Source: Solirubrobacter sp963848475
Lineage (GTDB): Bacteria; Actinomycetota; Thermoleophilia; Solirubrobacterales; Solirubrobacteraceae
DNA length: 64,000 nucleotides
Direction: 5' to 3'
Assembly: GCA_963848475.1 (NCBI GenBank)
Contig: CAWKDW010000013.1
Location: 186,001-250,000 of the forward strand
Shown: positions 35,430 to 45,435 of the stretch, piece after piece
Position numbering within the stretch: position 1 is the stretch's first letter
How the letters are laid out: every line of letters starts with the position of its first letter
Program-made: the position numbers and the translations under genes
The notes under the pieces: model-generated
The model's database searches: none
What the model saw: only the letters and a program-made list of their open reading frames with translations
What the model was told of the DNA's origin: nothing

Positions 35430-35482
35430 GTAATTTGACTGACGCGCGTTGCGACTCCTCGCCAGCCTTGGCGGAGGTCCTC

Positions 35483-35713
35483 CTAGACCGAGTGCAGGCC
35501 GACGAAGTCGTCGCTGCCGCGGCGAGCCTTCCGGCTGCGGTCTACAACGCGCCGCTGCTGCTTGGCCCGCTCCTGCATCACGAGGCGGCGGTCCAACCGG
35601 CTGCACTCCTCGTCCACGGCGGTCAACGGCCGGGTCAGCGCATACCAGCAGAGCGGGAGGCCGATTGCGGCCGTCGCGCCCCACACGATCGCGATACCGA
35701 GGAGCAAGGTCAC
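35483..35713 (-). CDS. small membrane protein with basic tail
   Basis: A 76-residue reading from GTG 35713: a hydrophobic helix (TLLLGIAIVWGATAAIGLPL) followed by a charged helical tail (VDEECSRLDRRLVMQERAKQ). No SD or -10 hexamer is clear and no family is recognised. Support is the sensible helix-plus-tail layout on the minus strand in a gap between genes. Confidence 0.35.
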   Translation of the reverse strand: MTLLLGIAIVWGATAAIGLPLCWYALTRPLTAVDEECSRLDRRLVMQERAKQQRRVVDRSRKARRGSDDFVGLHSV

Positions 35714-35759
35714 GATCGGCTTATGCCCGTTCAGACGCTCGTTACACCTGCAACGTTCG

Positions 35760-36462
35760 TCAGCGTCGACGCCAGCGCTCCAGCAGGTCCTCATCGCCGA
35801 CGGACCGCACGACCCGCGCGGGCACGCCCATGGCGACCGCGCGCGACGGGACGTCGCGCGTGACGAGGGCGCCCGCGGCGATGAACGCCTCCTCGCCGAT
35901 CTCGACGCCCGGGCAGAGCACGACACCGCCGCCGACCCGGCAGGCCCGCCGCAGTCGGGGACCTTCGAGCACGTAGGCCTTGTCGTGCCGGCTCATCGTG
36001 TCGTCGTTGGTGGTGGTCACGCCGGGACCGACGAAGACATCGTCCTCGATGACCATGTAGGCCGTGATGTAGACCTGGGTCTGGATCCGCACGCGCGCGC
36101 CGATCCGCGTGTCGTTCTCGACCGTGCTGCCGCGCCCGATCACGGTCGAATCGCCGATCGTCACGCGCTCGCGGACGAAGGCCTGGTCGCCGATGATCAC
36201 CCGCTCGCCGAGTCGTGCGCCCGCGAAGACGATCGCCTGGCAGCACACGACCGAGCCCGCGCCGAGTTCGAGCGGCGCCAGCGCGTCCGTTGGCCGCCGT
36301 CGAGGAGCGCGCGAGCTTCGGCGACTTGCCCAGCACGGCGCCGTCCTGGATCTCGCAGCCCGCGCCGATCACCGTGCCGTCGTGGATCACGGCGTGGGCG
36401 CCGATGCGCACTCCTTCGCCGAGCGTCACGTTCTCGCCCACCACCGCGGTCTCGTGAATCAT
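35760..36462 (-). CDS. hexapeptide-repeat acetyltransferase (WbpD-like), one frameshift
   Basis: About 233 residues after removing one base near 36290. It starts MIHETAVVGENVTLGEGVRI and continues through left-handed beta-helix hexads ([LIV]-G-x4), for example IGAHAVIHDGTVIGAG, VIIGDQAFVRERVTIGDSTV and IEDDVFVGPGVTTTNDD, ending VGVVL-type coils and AVAMGVPARVV. This is the fold of WbpD/LpxA-like N-acetyltransferases acting on amino sugars. ATG 36462 overlaps the stop of the upstream WecB-like gene (ATGA). Confidence 0.8.
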
Positions 36463-37514
36463 CCCGTCATCCTGACCAGCGCCTCGACGACGCGCTCTCC
36501 GGCCCGCCCGTCGCCGTACAGCGGCGGCCGCGCGGTGGGAACGTCGCGCTCCAGCGCCTCTCGCGCGGCGGACGCGTCGAGGTCGACAAGGACGTTCCAG
36601 CCCGCGTCGATCGTCTCGCGCCACTCCGTCGTGTCGCGCAGCGTGATGCACGGCACGCCGGCCAGGTAGGCCTCCTTCTGCACGCCGCCGGAGTCTGTCA
36701 GTACAGCGCGCGCGCCGAGCAGCAGCGCCATGAACTCGAGGTAGCCGAGCGGCGGCGCGATCACCACGCCGTCGAGGGAATCCAGCAACCCTGCGGCTTC
36801 GAGCCGCGCCCGAGTTCGTGGATGCAGCGGCAGCACCACCGGCCACGGCATCCCCGTCAGAACGTCCACGAGCGCCCGCAGCCGGGCGGGATCATCCACG
36901 TTGCCGGCCCGGTGGGCGGTCGCGAGCAGGTACGAGCCCGAGGACACCTCAAGCCGGTCCAGCACCGAAGGGTCCGCCCGCGGCGCGAGCAGCTCGAAGA
37001 CATCGACCATCACATCCCCGACCATCACGACCTCGCCCACGACCCGCTCGTCCTTGAGCGTCTCGGCCGCGGCGGGCGTCGAGCACAGCAGCAGCGAGGA
37101 CGCGTGATCGGTCAGCACCCGGTTGAGCTCCTCGGGCATCCGCCGGTCGTAGGAGCGCATCCCGGCCTCCACGTGGGCGACGGGGATCTGCGCCTGAGCG
37201 GCCGCGAGCGCCCCCGCCAGCGTCGAGTTCGTGTCGCCGTAGACGAGCACCACGTCCGGCGTCTCGCTCGCGAGCAGCGGCGCCAGCTCGGACAGCATCC
37301 GCGCGGTCTGCTCCGTGTTCGAGCCGCCGCCGAGGTCGAACCGGTGCTCCGGCCGAGGCAGCTCCAGTTCGTCGAAGAACACGCGCGAGAGCTCGTCGTC
37401 GTGGTGCTGGCCGGTATGGACCAGGATCTCGACCGCCACCTCGCGCAGCCGATGCGAGACGGCCGCGGCCTTGACGAACTGGGGACGGTTACCGACGACG
37501 GTGAGGACGCGCAC
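36459..37514 (-). CDS. UDP-N-acetylglucosamine 2-epimerase (non-hydrolysing; WecB/WbpI family)
   Basis: A complete 351-residue GT-B-fold epimerase: RVLTVVGNRPQFVKAAAVSH, LVHTGQHHDDELSRVFFDEL, VVLVYGDTNSTLAGALAAAQ, VAHVEAGMRSYDRRMPEELN, LLATAHRAGN and VLTDSGGVQKEAYLAGVPC. The Asp, Glu and His catalytic positions of the family are present. It makes UDP-ManNAc or its 3-acetamido analogue. GTG 37514 has a TAGGCT -10 hexamer 7 nt upstream. It is coupled to the acetyltransferase gene. Confidence 0.9.
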   Translation of the reverse strand: MRVLTVVGNRPQFVKAAAVSHRLREVAVEILVHTGQHHDDELSRVFFDELELPRPEHRFDLGGGSNTEQTARMLSELAPLLASETPDVVLVYGDTNSTLAGALAAAQAQIPVAHVEAGMRSYDRRMPEELNRVLTDHASSLLLCSTPAAAETLKDERVVGEVVMVGDVMVDVFELLAPRADPSVLDRLEVSSGSYLLATAHRAGNVDDPARLRALVDVLTGMPWPVVLPLHPRTRARLEAAGLLDSLDGVVIAPPLGYLEFMALLLGARAVLTDSGGVQKEAYLAGVPCITLRDTTEWRETIDAGWNVLVDLDASAAREALERDVPTARPPLYGDGRAGERVVEALVRMTG

Positions 37515-37521
37515 CGCGAAG

Positions 37522-37527
37522 AGCCTA
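37522..37527 (-). promoter_or_regulatory. leaderless -10 hexamer TAGGCT for the WecB-like gene
   Basis: Minus-strand TAGGCT lies 7 nt before GTG 37514, between this gene and the upstream M23 peptidase stop. Confidence 0.5.
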
Positions 37528-37531
37528 GGGC

Positions 37532-38720
37532 TCAGCCGTGCGTGAGCCAGGAACGCAACGTCGGCAGCGGGTCGATCGGGCTCCCGCCGGAGTACCAGCC
37601 CGGCGCGGTCCAGATCTCGAAGTGCAGATGGCAGCCGCTCGCGCGGCCCGTGGCGCCGACGAAGCCGATCGGCTGACCCGTGCGCACGCGGTCCCCGGTC
37701 TTGACCAGCGCCACATCGCGCAGGTGCATGTACGAGTAGTCGGTCCCGACGCCCTGGTTGTCGATCACCAGATAGTTGCCGGCGGCCCAGTGGTAGCCCG
37801 CGAACTTGACCTTGCCGCCATGAGCAGCGACGAGCGGCGTCCCGCACGAGGCGAACGTGTCCTGCCCCTGATGCCCGCGCCCGCCGCCAAACGAGGCGGC
37901 ACCGGTCCCGAACCGCGACGGGCCGAGGATCGGATAGCGGTCGCTGAAGAACTCGAACGGCGCGCTCGCCGGAGCGAGGCCCGCGACCGTGACCCGGAAC
38001 GCGTACTTCCCGTCGGCCTGGACCACGCCGGCGACGGTGCCGTCCCAAGCGAGCCGCTGTGCGACCTCGGGTGCGACCGCAGGCACGTCCCAATGCGTAA
38101 TGGCGACGCCGTCGAGCACGCGGACCACATCGACGCCCACGGTCACGGGCACCCCGCCGTGGACGACGTAGGTAGCCGCTGCGGGCGTAGCCGCGTCGTA
38201 ATACGCGCGCGGCGCGCGAATCGCGATCTCAACCGAGGGCGCGACGGCGGGAGCGACTGGATCGAGTGCCACCGGACCTACAGAGGGCGCCGACAGCGCA
38301 CCGTTGGAGTCCACGATCGCGACTGGGCCGGGGGCCGCACCCAGCGGCACGCGCACGTCAACGAACGTCTTCCGCCGCACCGTCGTCTCGGCCGTCACGT
38401 CATCCTCGAGACCCGCGGCACCGAGGAACACGACCTCATCGGCCTTCGACAAGGTCTTCCCGCGTACGCGAAGCAGCGAGCCCGGCCGGACCGCACCGGC
38501 AGCGCCGCAACGCTGGGCACAGGCGAGCTTGGCGACAGTCGCGGGACTCGACGCGATCGGCGCCGTCATCACCGTTCGCGCCGGAGTGGGGGTGGAGGTC
38601 GGGAACAGGGGTCGGGGTCGGAACCGCTGCGCCGCCGGTCTGCCCGGCAGCCGAGGACGGCAGCACGAGCGCGGCGCACGCAGCAACGACGTATGCGGTT
38701 GTCCGCAGACTCAGACCCAC
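37532..38720 (-). CDS. secreted M23-family peptidase, one frameshift
   Basis: About 395 residues after removing one base near 38600. Signal peptide GLSLRTTAYVVAACAALVLP, a short Pro/Thr linker, then beta-rich domains (LLRVRGKTLSKADEVVFLGA is an IPT-like opening) and a C-terminal LytM/M23 domain: HQGQDTFASCGTPLVAAHGG with the His-x3-Asp zinc ligands and SGCHLHFEIWT with the catalytic HxH. GNYLVIDNQGVGTDYSYMHL and RTGQPIGFVGATGRASG are typical of the fold. It should cleave peptidoglycan cross-bridges or act as a regulator. GTG 38720 has GAGGGGG upstream. Confidence 0.87.
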
Positions 38721-39145
38721 GATCCCCCTCGTTAACGCTGACCAGGCGCCTGCCGACCGCGGCCTCCACCGTCGAGGGCGACGCGAGCGAACAAACGAAC
38801 TCGGCCACTATAACCCTGGGCACCGATGGTGCAGGGACGCACGACCCGGTTCTTTCCCGAGCGCGGCCACCCCGTCGCGCTACGTTTCGAGGGCCTGGTG
38901 TATGTCCCCTCGAACTTGAACGCCGCGAACGTTTCCGAGGGTCACGGGCTCGCAAGTGTGCGCCCGAGGCCCGGGGCGGTGGACCGCGGCGGTCGCTCAG
39001 GCCAGCCCAAGAATGCGACGCGGGCACCTGCGCGAAGCGCGACCCCGGCTTCGCGCGCGCGGCGGGCGGTGGTCGCCGGTGCTCCGTCGCAGCAGGACCG
39101 GGCGTTCCTCGAGCGGCCGCCGATCGCGGTTGACCGGGGTGGCGT
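38721..39145. other. 425-bp intergenic region between divergent genes
   Basis: Contains the promoters for the M23 gene (minus) and the beta-helix gene (plus). A 107-residue plus-strand frame at 38826-39149 starts MVQGRTTRFFPERGHPVALR and overlaps the next ATG by an ATGA, but its composition (Arg/Pro/Ala-rich second half) is shadow-like and I do not call it. An AT-rich CACTATAACCCT (38808-38819) could hold a -10. Confidence 0.4.
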
Positions 39146-40474
39146 ATGAGGCGCCTGTGGGTCTACGCCGGCGCGATCGCTGTTGTCTGCGCGGTGATCG
39201 CATCGATCCTCGCCGTCACCGGCGACAGCAACGGTGGAGTCTCGGCTCGCGGCGAAGCGCGAACGCCGCCGCCGACGCCGACGCCGACGCCGACTCCGAG
39301 CGCCGCCAACCTCTGGGTCAGCGTCACCGCAGGGTCCTTACCCCAACGCTGCGAGCCGGCGTGCGAGTACGACGCGGCGCACGCCTACGGGACGTTCGCG
39401 GCGGCGGCGACCGCGGCCGCCAGCGGCGACGCCGTGCGCGTCAAGGCAGGCACATTCGGTCGTCAGGGCGCCATCGGCGATGCGTCCAAGGTCGTCACGT
39501 TCGCCGGTGAGGACGGCACGATCATCGACTCCGGGAGCGGTGGCCTGGCGTACGACACCCTCAGCCTGTCCGGCAACGTCACGCTCGACAATGTCGACGT
39601 GACCGGCGATGCGCCGATCGTGCAATTCGAAGGGTCGGGCAACCAGTGGATGAACTCGCGACTCGACCAGCACCCCGAAGCGATCCGCCCCTGCGACGGC
39701 GATGAGCCGTTGCTGTTGCAAGACGGCACGGCCAACGGCAGCTACACGATCGACGGCAACATCGTCGGCCCGTATCTGACGATCGGCCCGTTCAAAGGCC
39801 AGCTAGGCGGATGTCCCGGGGACGGGAACCTGCATCTTGAGCAGTCGCGCATCGGCCGCGGGGTGAGAGACCTGACGTTCGACCGCGTGACGTTCGAGCC
39901 GTGCCCGGGCGGAGCGGTCGGCGGGACGCCGTTCGTCGGTTGCGGATCCGGTCACATCTTCTTTACCGACTGCTGTGCTGCCGGCAGCGCCCCGCCGGTC
40001 GACGTCACGGTCAAGAACTCGATCTTCCGGGGAGTCGGTGGTGACTACGCGATCCAGACCGGTGCAGCGATGGCGCACGACGCGTCATGGGTCTTCGCGT
40101 ACAACTCACTCGGGACCAGCGGCAACGCCCCGTACGCGCAGGACGGTCCGATCACCGGCGTGACCTGGGTCGGCAACGCAGGCACGCGGCAGCAGCTCTG
40201 CACGAGCGGTCATACGTTCACCAGGAACGTGTGGCAGTGGTCGACGGGCACGCCGTGTGGGACCGACACCCTGGTCCCCGGCGACAACAACAGCTGGAAC
40301 GCGCTCGGCGCCGACTCCGGTGGCGTGCCGCAGCCGGGGTCGGCGCTCCTGAACGCCGGCGAGACGCCGAGCGCGAGCGACTACTGCACTGGGGCGCTCG
40401 GATCGATCGACTTCAAGAGCGCGTCGCGTCCGCTCGGCGCGGCGTGTGACGCCGGCGCGTACGAGGTGGGTTGA
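39146..40474 (+). CDS. secreted right-handed beta-helix protein
   Basis: A 442-residue protein. An N-terminal membrane segment (LWVYAGAIAVVCAVIASILA) is followed by a Pro/Thr-rich linker and a beta-helix core: YGTFAAAATAAASGDAVRVK opens it as in pectate-lyase-like proteins, then SKVVTFAGEDGTIID, DTLSLSGNVTLDNVDVTGDA, LTFDRVTFEPCP, VDVTVKNSIFRGVGG and ITGVTWVGN. Several Cys pairs suggest disulfides. The conserved ending LGAACDAGAYEVG matches the choice-of-anchor Q-type finish (DxGAYE). A carbohydrate-binding or -cleaving role is likely; the substrate is unknown. Confidence 0.75.
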   Translation: MRRLWVYAGAIAVVCAVIASILAVTGDSNGGVSARGEARTPPPTPTPTPTPSAANLWVSVTAGSLPQRCEPACEYDAAHAYGTFAAAATAAASGDAVRVKAGTFGRQGAIGDASKVVTFAGEDGTIIDSGSGGLAYDTLSLSGNVTLDNVDVTGDAPIVQFEGSGNQWMNSRLDQHPEAIRPCDGDEPLLLQDGTANGSYTIDGNIVGPYLTIGPFKGQLGGCPGDGNLHLEQSRIGRGVRDLTFDRVTFEPCPGGAVGGTPFVGCGSGHIFFTDCCAAGSAPPVDVTVKNSIFRGVGGDYAIQTGAAMAHDASWVFAYNSLGTSGNAPYAQDGPITGVTWVGNAGTRQQLCTSGHTFTRNVWQWSTGTPCGTDTLVPGDNNSWNALGADSGGVPQPGSALLNAGETPSASDYCTGALGSIDFKSASRPLGAACDAGAYEVG

Positions 40475-40551
40475 ACGCCGGGCATGTCCTCGAATCAGCA
40501 GCAGCGACGGGCGGCCGAGGGCGGCCGGTCGGACAGGAGGGTGATTCGGCC

Positions 40552-41604
40552 TTGACGCTCGTTCTCGATCGCCCGACGATCGCGGGAATCGACACCACGC
40601 GCCAGTTGGACGAGGTCCTCCGGCTCGCGGATCAGTTGCGCGACGCGCTCAGGCTGGTGCGGGAGTGCGGCGCTCAGTCGGTCGACGCACGCGGCGGCGT
40701 GATCATCGCGGGCGTGGGCGGCTCTGCCGCCGGAGGGCGACTCGCGATCGCGGCGCTCGGTGCGCGGCTGCGCCGGCCGGTGGTGGTCGCCGACTCGTAC
40801 AGGTTGCCGGGGTGGAGCGGGCCGGACACGTTGATCTTCGCCTGCAGCTACTCGGGAGACACCGAGGAGACCTTGTCCGCATACGATGACGCCGCAGCGC
40901 GGGAGGCCCCGCGACTCGTTGCCACGACCGGCGGCGGCTTGGCGCGGCGAGCCCGCGAGCAAGGCATCTCGATGGTCTCGCTCCCAGCCGGCCTCCAGCC
41001 ACGCGCGGCGGTCGGGTACTCGCTCGTCGGCGCGCTCGAGGCCGCCGCCCTCGGCGGCGCCACGTCTCCGGTGCAAGACGAGATCGATTCCGCCGCGGCC
41101 CTCGCTGAGCGACTCGCAATCGAATGGGGCCCGGACGCCCCGGAGGACAGCGAAGCGAAGATGCTCGCCCGGGCCCTGCACGGCACGGTTCCGGTGATCG
41201 CCGGAGCGGAACTCGCGGGCGCCGCGGCGTATCGTTGGAAATGCCAGCTCAACGAGAACGCGGCGATTCCCGCGTTCGCCTCGGTGCTACCGGAGGCCGA
41301 CCACAACGAGGTCGTGGGCTGGAAGGGCGCGCAGGGATTGGCGCGATTTTCCTACGTCTCGCTCGAGGATCCCGGGGCCCACCCGCGCAACGCGCTGCGC
41401 GCCGGGTTGACTGCTGAGATCGCCAAACGCGGCGCCCACCCGGTCATCCGCGTCCGCGCGCGGGGAGCAACGCCCGTCGAGCGGCTTGTCTCGCTTGTGC
41501 TCCTAGGGGACATCGTGTCGATCTACGCTGCGATACTCCGCCAGGCGGACCCCGTCGACATCCCGGCGATCGACGGCCTGAAGGCTGCGCTCGCAGTCCG
41601 CTAG
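40552..41604 (+). CDS. bifunctional phosphoglucose/phosphomannose isomerase family protein
   Basis: A 350-residue SIS-domain protein. GVIIAGVGGSAAGGRLAIAA is the first sugar-phosphate loop, FACSYSGDTEETLSAYDDAA the second (SYSGxTEET), and LNENAAIPAFASVLPEADHN with EVVGW holds the catalytic Glu and His of the archaeal/actinobacterial bifunctional PGI/PMI group. It interconverts glucose-6-P, fructose-6-P and mannose-6-P, feeding GlmS and GDP-mannose synthesis. AGGAGG at 40535-40540 precedes TTG 40552 by 11 nt; the start could be upstream. Confidence 0.85.
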   Translation: MTLVLDRPTIAGIDTTRQLDEVLRLADQLRDALRLVRECGAQSVDARGGVIIAGVGGSAAGGRLAIAALGARLRRPVVVADSYRLPGWSGPDTLIFACSYSGDTEETLSAYDDAAAREAPRLVATTGGGLARRAREQGISMVSLPAGLQPRAAVGYSLVGALEAAALGGATSPVQDEIDSAAALAERLAIEWGPDAPEDSEAKMLARALHGTVPVIAGAELAGAAAYRWKCQLNENAAIPAFASVLPEADHNEVVGWKGAQGLARFSYVSLEDPGAHPRNALRAGLTAEIAKRGAHPVIRVRARGATPVERLVSLVLLGDIVSIYAAILRQADPVDIPAIDGLKAALAVR

Positions 41605-41619
41605 CCGGCGAGCCTTAGC

Positions 41620-41633
41620 CGAGCTTCGGCTCG
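41620..41633 (+). terminator. UUCG-tetraloop hairpin upstream of rplM
   Basis: CGAGC-TTCG-GCTCG forms a 5-bp stem capped by the stable UUCG tetraloop, 16 nt after the isomerase stop and 64 nt before rplM. It may be a terminator or part of the ribosomal-protein leader. Confidence 0.5.
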
Positions 41634-41696
41634 CTATCATCGTTCGCCGCCGCGCGGCATCCGCGTGATGAATCTACGCCCTCGGCCGGATTGAGA

Positions 41697-42137
41697 ATGA
41701 AGACCTACGTCGCCAAACCCACGGATCGCGAGCGCAACTGGCTCGTCGTTGACGCAGAGGGACAGACCCTCGGCCGTCTCGCGACCCAACTCGCTGATGC
41801 TCTGCGCGGCAAGCGCAAGCCGACCTACACCCCGCACATCGACACGGGCGACTTCGTCGTCGTCGTCAACGCGGAGAAGATCGCGGTCACCGGTTCCAAG
41901 CGGACCGACAAGATGTACTACCGCCACTCGGGTTATCCGGGCGGCCTGAAGTCCCGCACGCTCAACGACATGCTCGAGCGCCGGCCGGAAGAGGTCATTC
42001 GCCTCGCGGTCAAGGGGATGCTGCCCCGCACCCGTCTCGGCCGTAAGCAGCTCACCAAGCTCAAGATCTATGCGGGTCCCGAGCATCCGCATACGGCGCA
42101 GCAGCCGCAGCCGATGGCGCTGATCGAGAAGAAGTAG
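41697..42137 (+). CDS. rplM: 50S ribosomal protein L13 (uL13)
   Basis: A complete 146-residue L13. MKTYVAKPTDRERNWLVVDA, GRLATQLADALRGKRKPTYT, VNAEKIAVTGSKRTDKMYYR and GMLPRTRLGRKQLTKLKIYA, then YAGPEHPHTAQQPQP, are the standard blocks in order. It assembles early on 23S rRNA. It starts the conserved rplM-rpsI-glmM run seen in actinobacteria, followed by rpsI 5 nt downstream. Confidence 0.97.
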   Translation: MKTYVAKPTDRERNWLVVDAEGQTLGRLATQLADALRGKRKPTYTPHIDTGDFVVVVNAEKIAVTGSKRTDKMYYRHSGYPGGLKSRTLNDMLERRPEEVIRLAVKGMLPRTRLGRKQLTKLKIYAGPEHPHTAQQPQPMALIEKK

Positions 42138-42142
42138 GAGAA

Positions 42143-42919
42143 ATGGCCGAAAGCAACGACAACGTCAACGAGCAGCCTGAGACGCCGGAAGAGGTCACGT
42201 CCGAAGACGTGGCCGGCGCCCAGGAGACTCCGAGCGCCGAGCAGCCCGAGACTGAGCCGGCGGTCGTCGACGAGCCCGTGGCGGCGTCCGAGCCTGCGGC
42301 CACCGCGTCCTCGGACGAGGATGAGCTCGAGTACGTCGAGGAAGACGAGACGCCGCGTGTGAAGCCGGCGATCCCGGGCATGGACCTCGAGATCGACATC
42401 GTCCGCGAGGGCGAAGAGTCGATGCGCTCGCGTTACAGCGAGGACGAGCCCGACGAGGAGGACGACTCCACGTCGGAGGCCGAGGAAGAGCTTCCGCAGA
42501 CGATCGCCGACGCCTCGATCGACCTCGCCGCGGGTGCTCGCTACCGCGCGACCGGCAAGCGCAAGACCGCGGTCGCCCGCGTGACGCTGCTGCCCGGCAC
42601 GGGTGCGTACATCATCAACGGCAAGACGCTCGACGAGTTCTTCCCGCGCGCCACGCTTCAGCGCACGATCCGTCAGCCGCTCGAGACGGTCGGCTACGAG
42701 ACGCGCATGGACGTCGTGGCCGCGATGCACGGCGGCGGCGTTTCGTCGCAGGCCGGCGCGCTGCGTCACGGCATCTCCAAGGCGCTGCTCGAGGCCGATC
42801 CGAATCTGCGGACCGAGCTCAAGCGGCGCGGCTTCCTCACACGCGACGCTCGCGTGAAGGAGCGCAAGAAGGCCGGCCTCAAGAAGGCCCGCAAGAAGCC
42901 GCAGTTCTCGAAGCGCTAG
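42143..42919 (+). CDS. rpsI: 30S ribosomal protein S9 (uS9) with a 130-residue acidic N-terminal extension
   Basis: 258 residues, about twice the usual length. Residues 132-258 are a normal S9: ARYRATGKRKTAVARVTLLP, GTGAYIINGKTLDEFF, MHGGGVSSQAGALRHGISKA, GFLTRDARVKERKKAGLKKA and the conserved C-terminal KPQFSKR that reaches the P-site tRNA. Residues 1-130 are almost entirely acidic and low-complexity (Glu/Asp/Pro/Ala/Thr), with no match I recognise. GGAGAAATGG supports ATG 42143, and the frame has no indel, so the extension is real in the sequence. Its last codon overlaps the glmM GTG (TAGTG). Confidence 0.95.
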   Translation: MAESNDNVNEQPETPEEVTSEDVAGAQETPSAEQPETEPAVVDEPVAASEPAATASSDEDELEYVEEDETPRVKPAIPGMDLEIDIVREGEESMRSRYSEDEPDEEDDSTSEAEEELPQTIADASIDLAAGARYRATGKRKTAVARVTLLPGTGAYIINGKTLDEFFPRATLQRTIRQPLETVGYETRMDVVAAMHGGGVSSQAGALRHGISKALLEADPNLRTELKRRGFLTRDARVKERKKAGLKKARKKPQFSKR

Positions 42920-44277
42920 TGCCCGCGGCGCCCACCAGCGCCGCGCGCAGGCTCTTCGGCACCGACGGCGTTCGCGGTGTCGCGGGCGAGTTCATCACCG
43001 CGGAACTCGCCCTTGCGCTCGCGCGCGCCGCCACGGCGCGCGCCCAGCGCGCCGACGGGCGCCCAGCGCGTGTCCTGATCATCCGCGACACGCGCGAGTC
43101 GGGCGAGATGCTCGAGTCCGCCGTAGCTGCCGGCGTTGCCGCCGCCGGCGGCGAGGCGCTGCTCGGCGGGATCCTGCCGACGCCCGGCGCGCCGTTGCTG
43201 ATCGCCCGCCACGGCTTCGACCTCGGCGTCGTGCTTGTCGGCCTCGCACAACCCGTACCAGGACAACGGGATCAAGTTCTTCGGCGGCGATGGCTACAAG
43301 CTGTCGGACGCCACCGAGGCCGAGATCGAGGCGGCGCTCGAGCTCCCGCACCCGGTTCCGGAGCATCCCGGCCGCGTCCGCGCCTTCCACGGCGCGCTCG
43401 AGGACTACCTGCGCGCGCTCCACGAGCGCTTCGCCGACCTCGACCTGACCGGCCAGCGGATCCTGCTCGACTGCGCCAACGGCTCGACGTTCCGCGCCGC
43501 GCCGGAGATCTTCCGCCGCCTCGGGGCCGACATCGGCGTGCTGGCCCACGAGCCCGACGGGCGCAACATCAACGCCGACTGCGGCTCGACGCACATGGGC
43601 CGCCTCCAGGCGGCGATGCAGGTCGGCGACGACGTCGCCGGCTTCGCCTTCGACGGCGACGGTGATCGGATGCTCGCCGTGGACCGCAACGGCACGATCG
43701 TCGACGGCGACGAGCTGATCGCGCTCGCCGCGATCCACCTGCGCGACGCCGGCCGGCTCCCGGGCAACGGCGTCGCCGTGACGGTGATGACCAACTACGG
43801 CTTCCACACGGCGATGGCCGAGCACGGCGTCGACGTCGCGATGACCGCCGTCGGCGACCGCTACGTGCTCGAGGCGCTGCGCGAGCGCGACTGGGCGCTG
43901 GGCGGCGAGCAGTCCGGCCACATCATCGACCGCAACTTCGTCCCGTCAGGCGACGGCATCGCCGCCGCGCTGCTCACGCTCGAAGCGCTCGGCGGCGCCG
44001 ACCTGGCCGACCGGCACGCGATGGAGAAGCTTCCCCAGACGCTCGTCAACGTTCGCGTGCGCGACCGCGAGCGCACTCGAGCACGCCGCCGAGGTCCACG
44101 CCGCGGTCGAGCGCGAGTCGGCCGCGCTCGCGGGCCGCGGCCGCGTGCTGCTGCGCCCGAGCGGCACGGAGCCGCTGGTGCGCGTCATGGTCGAGGCGCC
44201 GACGCGACGACGAGGCCGAAGCGCGTCTGCGCGATCGCCTGGTGGCGCTCGTCGAAGTCCAAGTGGCTCATCGCTGA
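42919..44277 (+). CDS. glmM: phosphoglucosamine mutase, three frameshifts
   Basis: About 451 residues after removing three single-base insertions (near 43228, 44070 and 44203). ARRLFGTDGVRGVAGEFITA is the N-terminal family block; SASHNPYQDNGIKFFGGDGY contains the phosphoserine active site (SASHNP); FAFDGDGDRMLAVD is the metal loop; GGEQSGHIIDRNFVPSGDG is the sugar loop; VLLRPSGTEPLVRVMVEA is the phosphate-binding loop. It converts GlcN-6-P to GlcN-1-P for UDP-GlcNAc. GTG 42919 overlaps the rpsI stop, so translation is coupled to S9. Confidence 0.93.
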
Positions 44278-44354
44278 AGCTATCCGTTGCGGCCAGGGCG
44301 GCGCGCGATGCGGCGGGTCGACCGCGAGTCCTGACGATTCGGCTGGAGGGCTTC

Positions 44355-45326
<972 letters not shown>

Positions 45327-45435
45327 TGGCCAGCGAATCAGCGTCAGACGCCACCTAGACTTCCATCGCACGTGCGTCCCGGCCCGGCCGCGGCGTGCAG
45401 CTCTGCAAGCACCCCATCGGAAGGAGGCACGAGCC

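Noticed and set aside
38826..39149. A 107-residue gene before the beta-helix gene
   Set aside because: The second half is Arg/Pro/Ala-rich shadow, no RBS or -10 hexamer precedes it, and the ATGA overlap with the next gene can occur by chance.
45327..45435. A glmS ribozyme before glmS
   Set aside because: The leader is only 109 nt, lacks the conserved core, and a normal AAGGAGG ribosome-binding site is present. The ribozyme is typical of Firmicutes.
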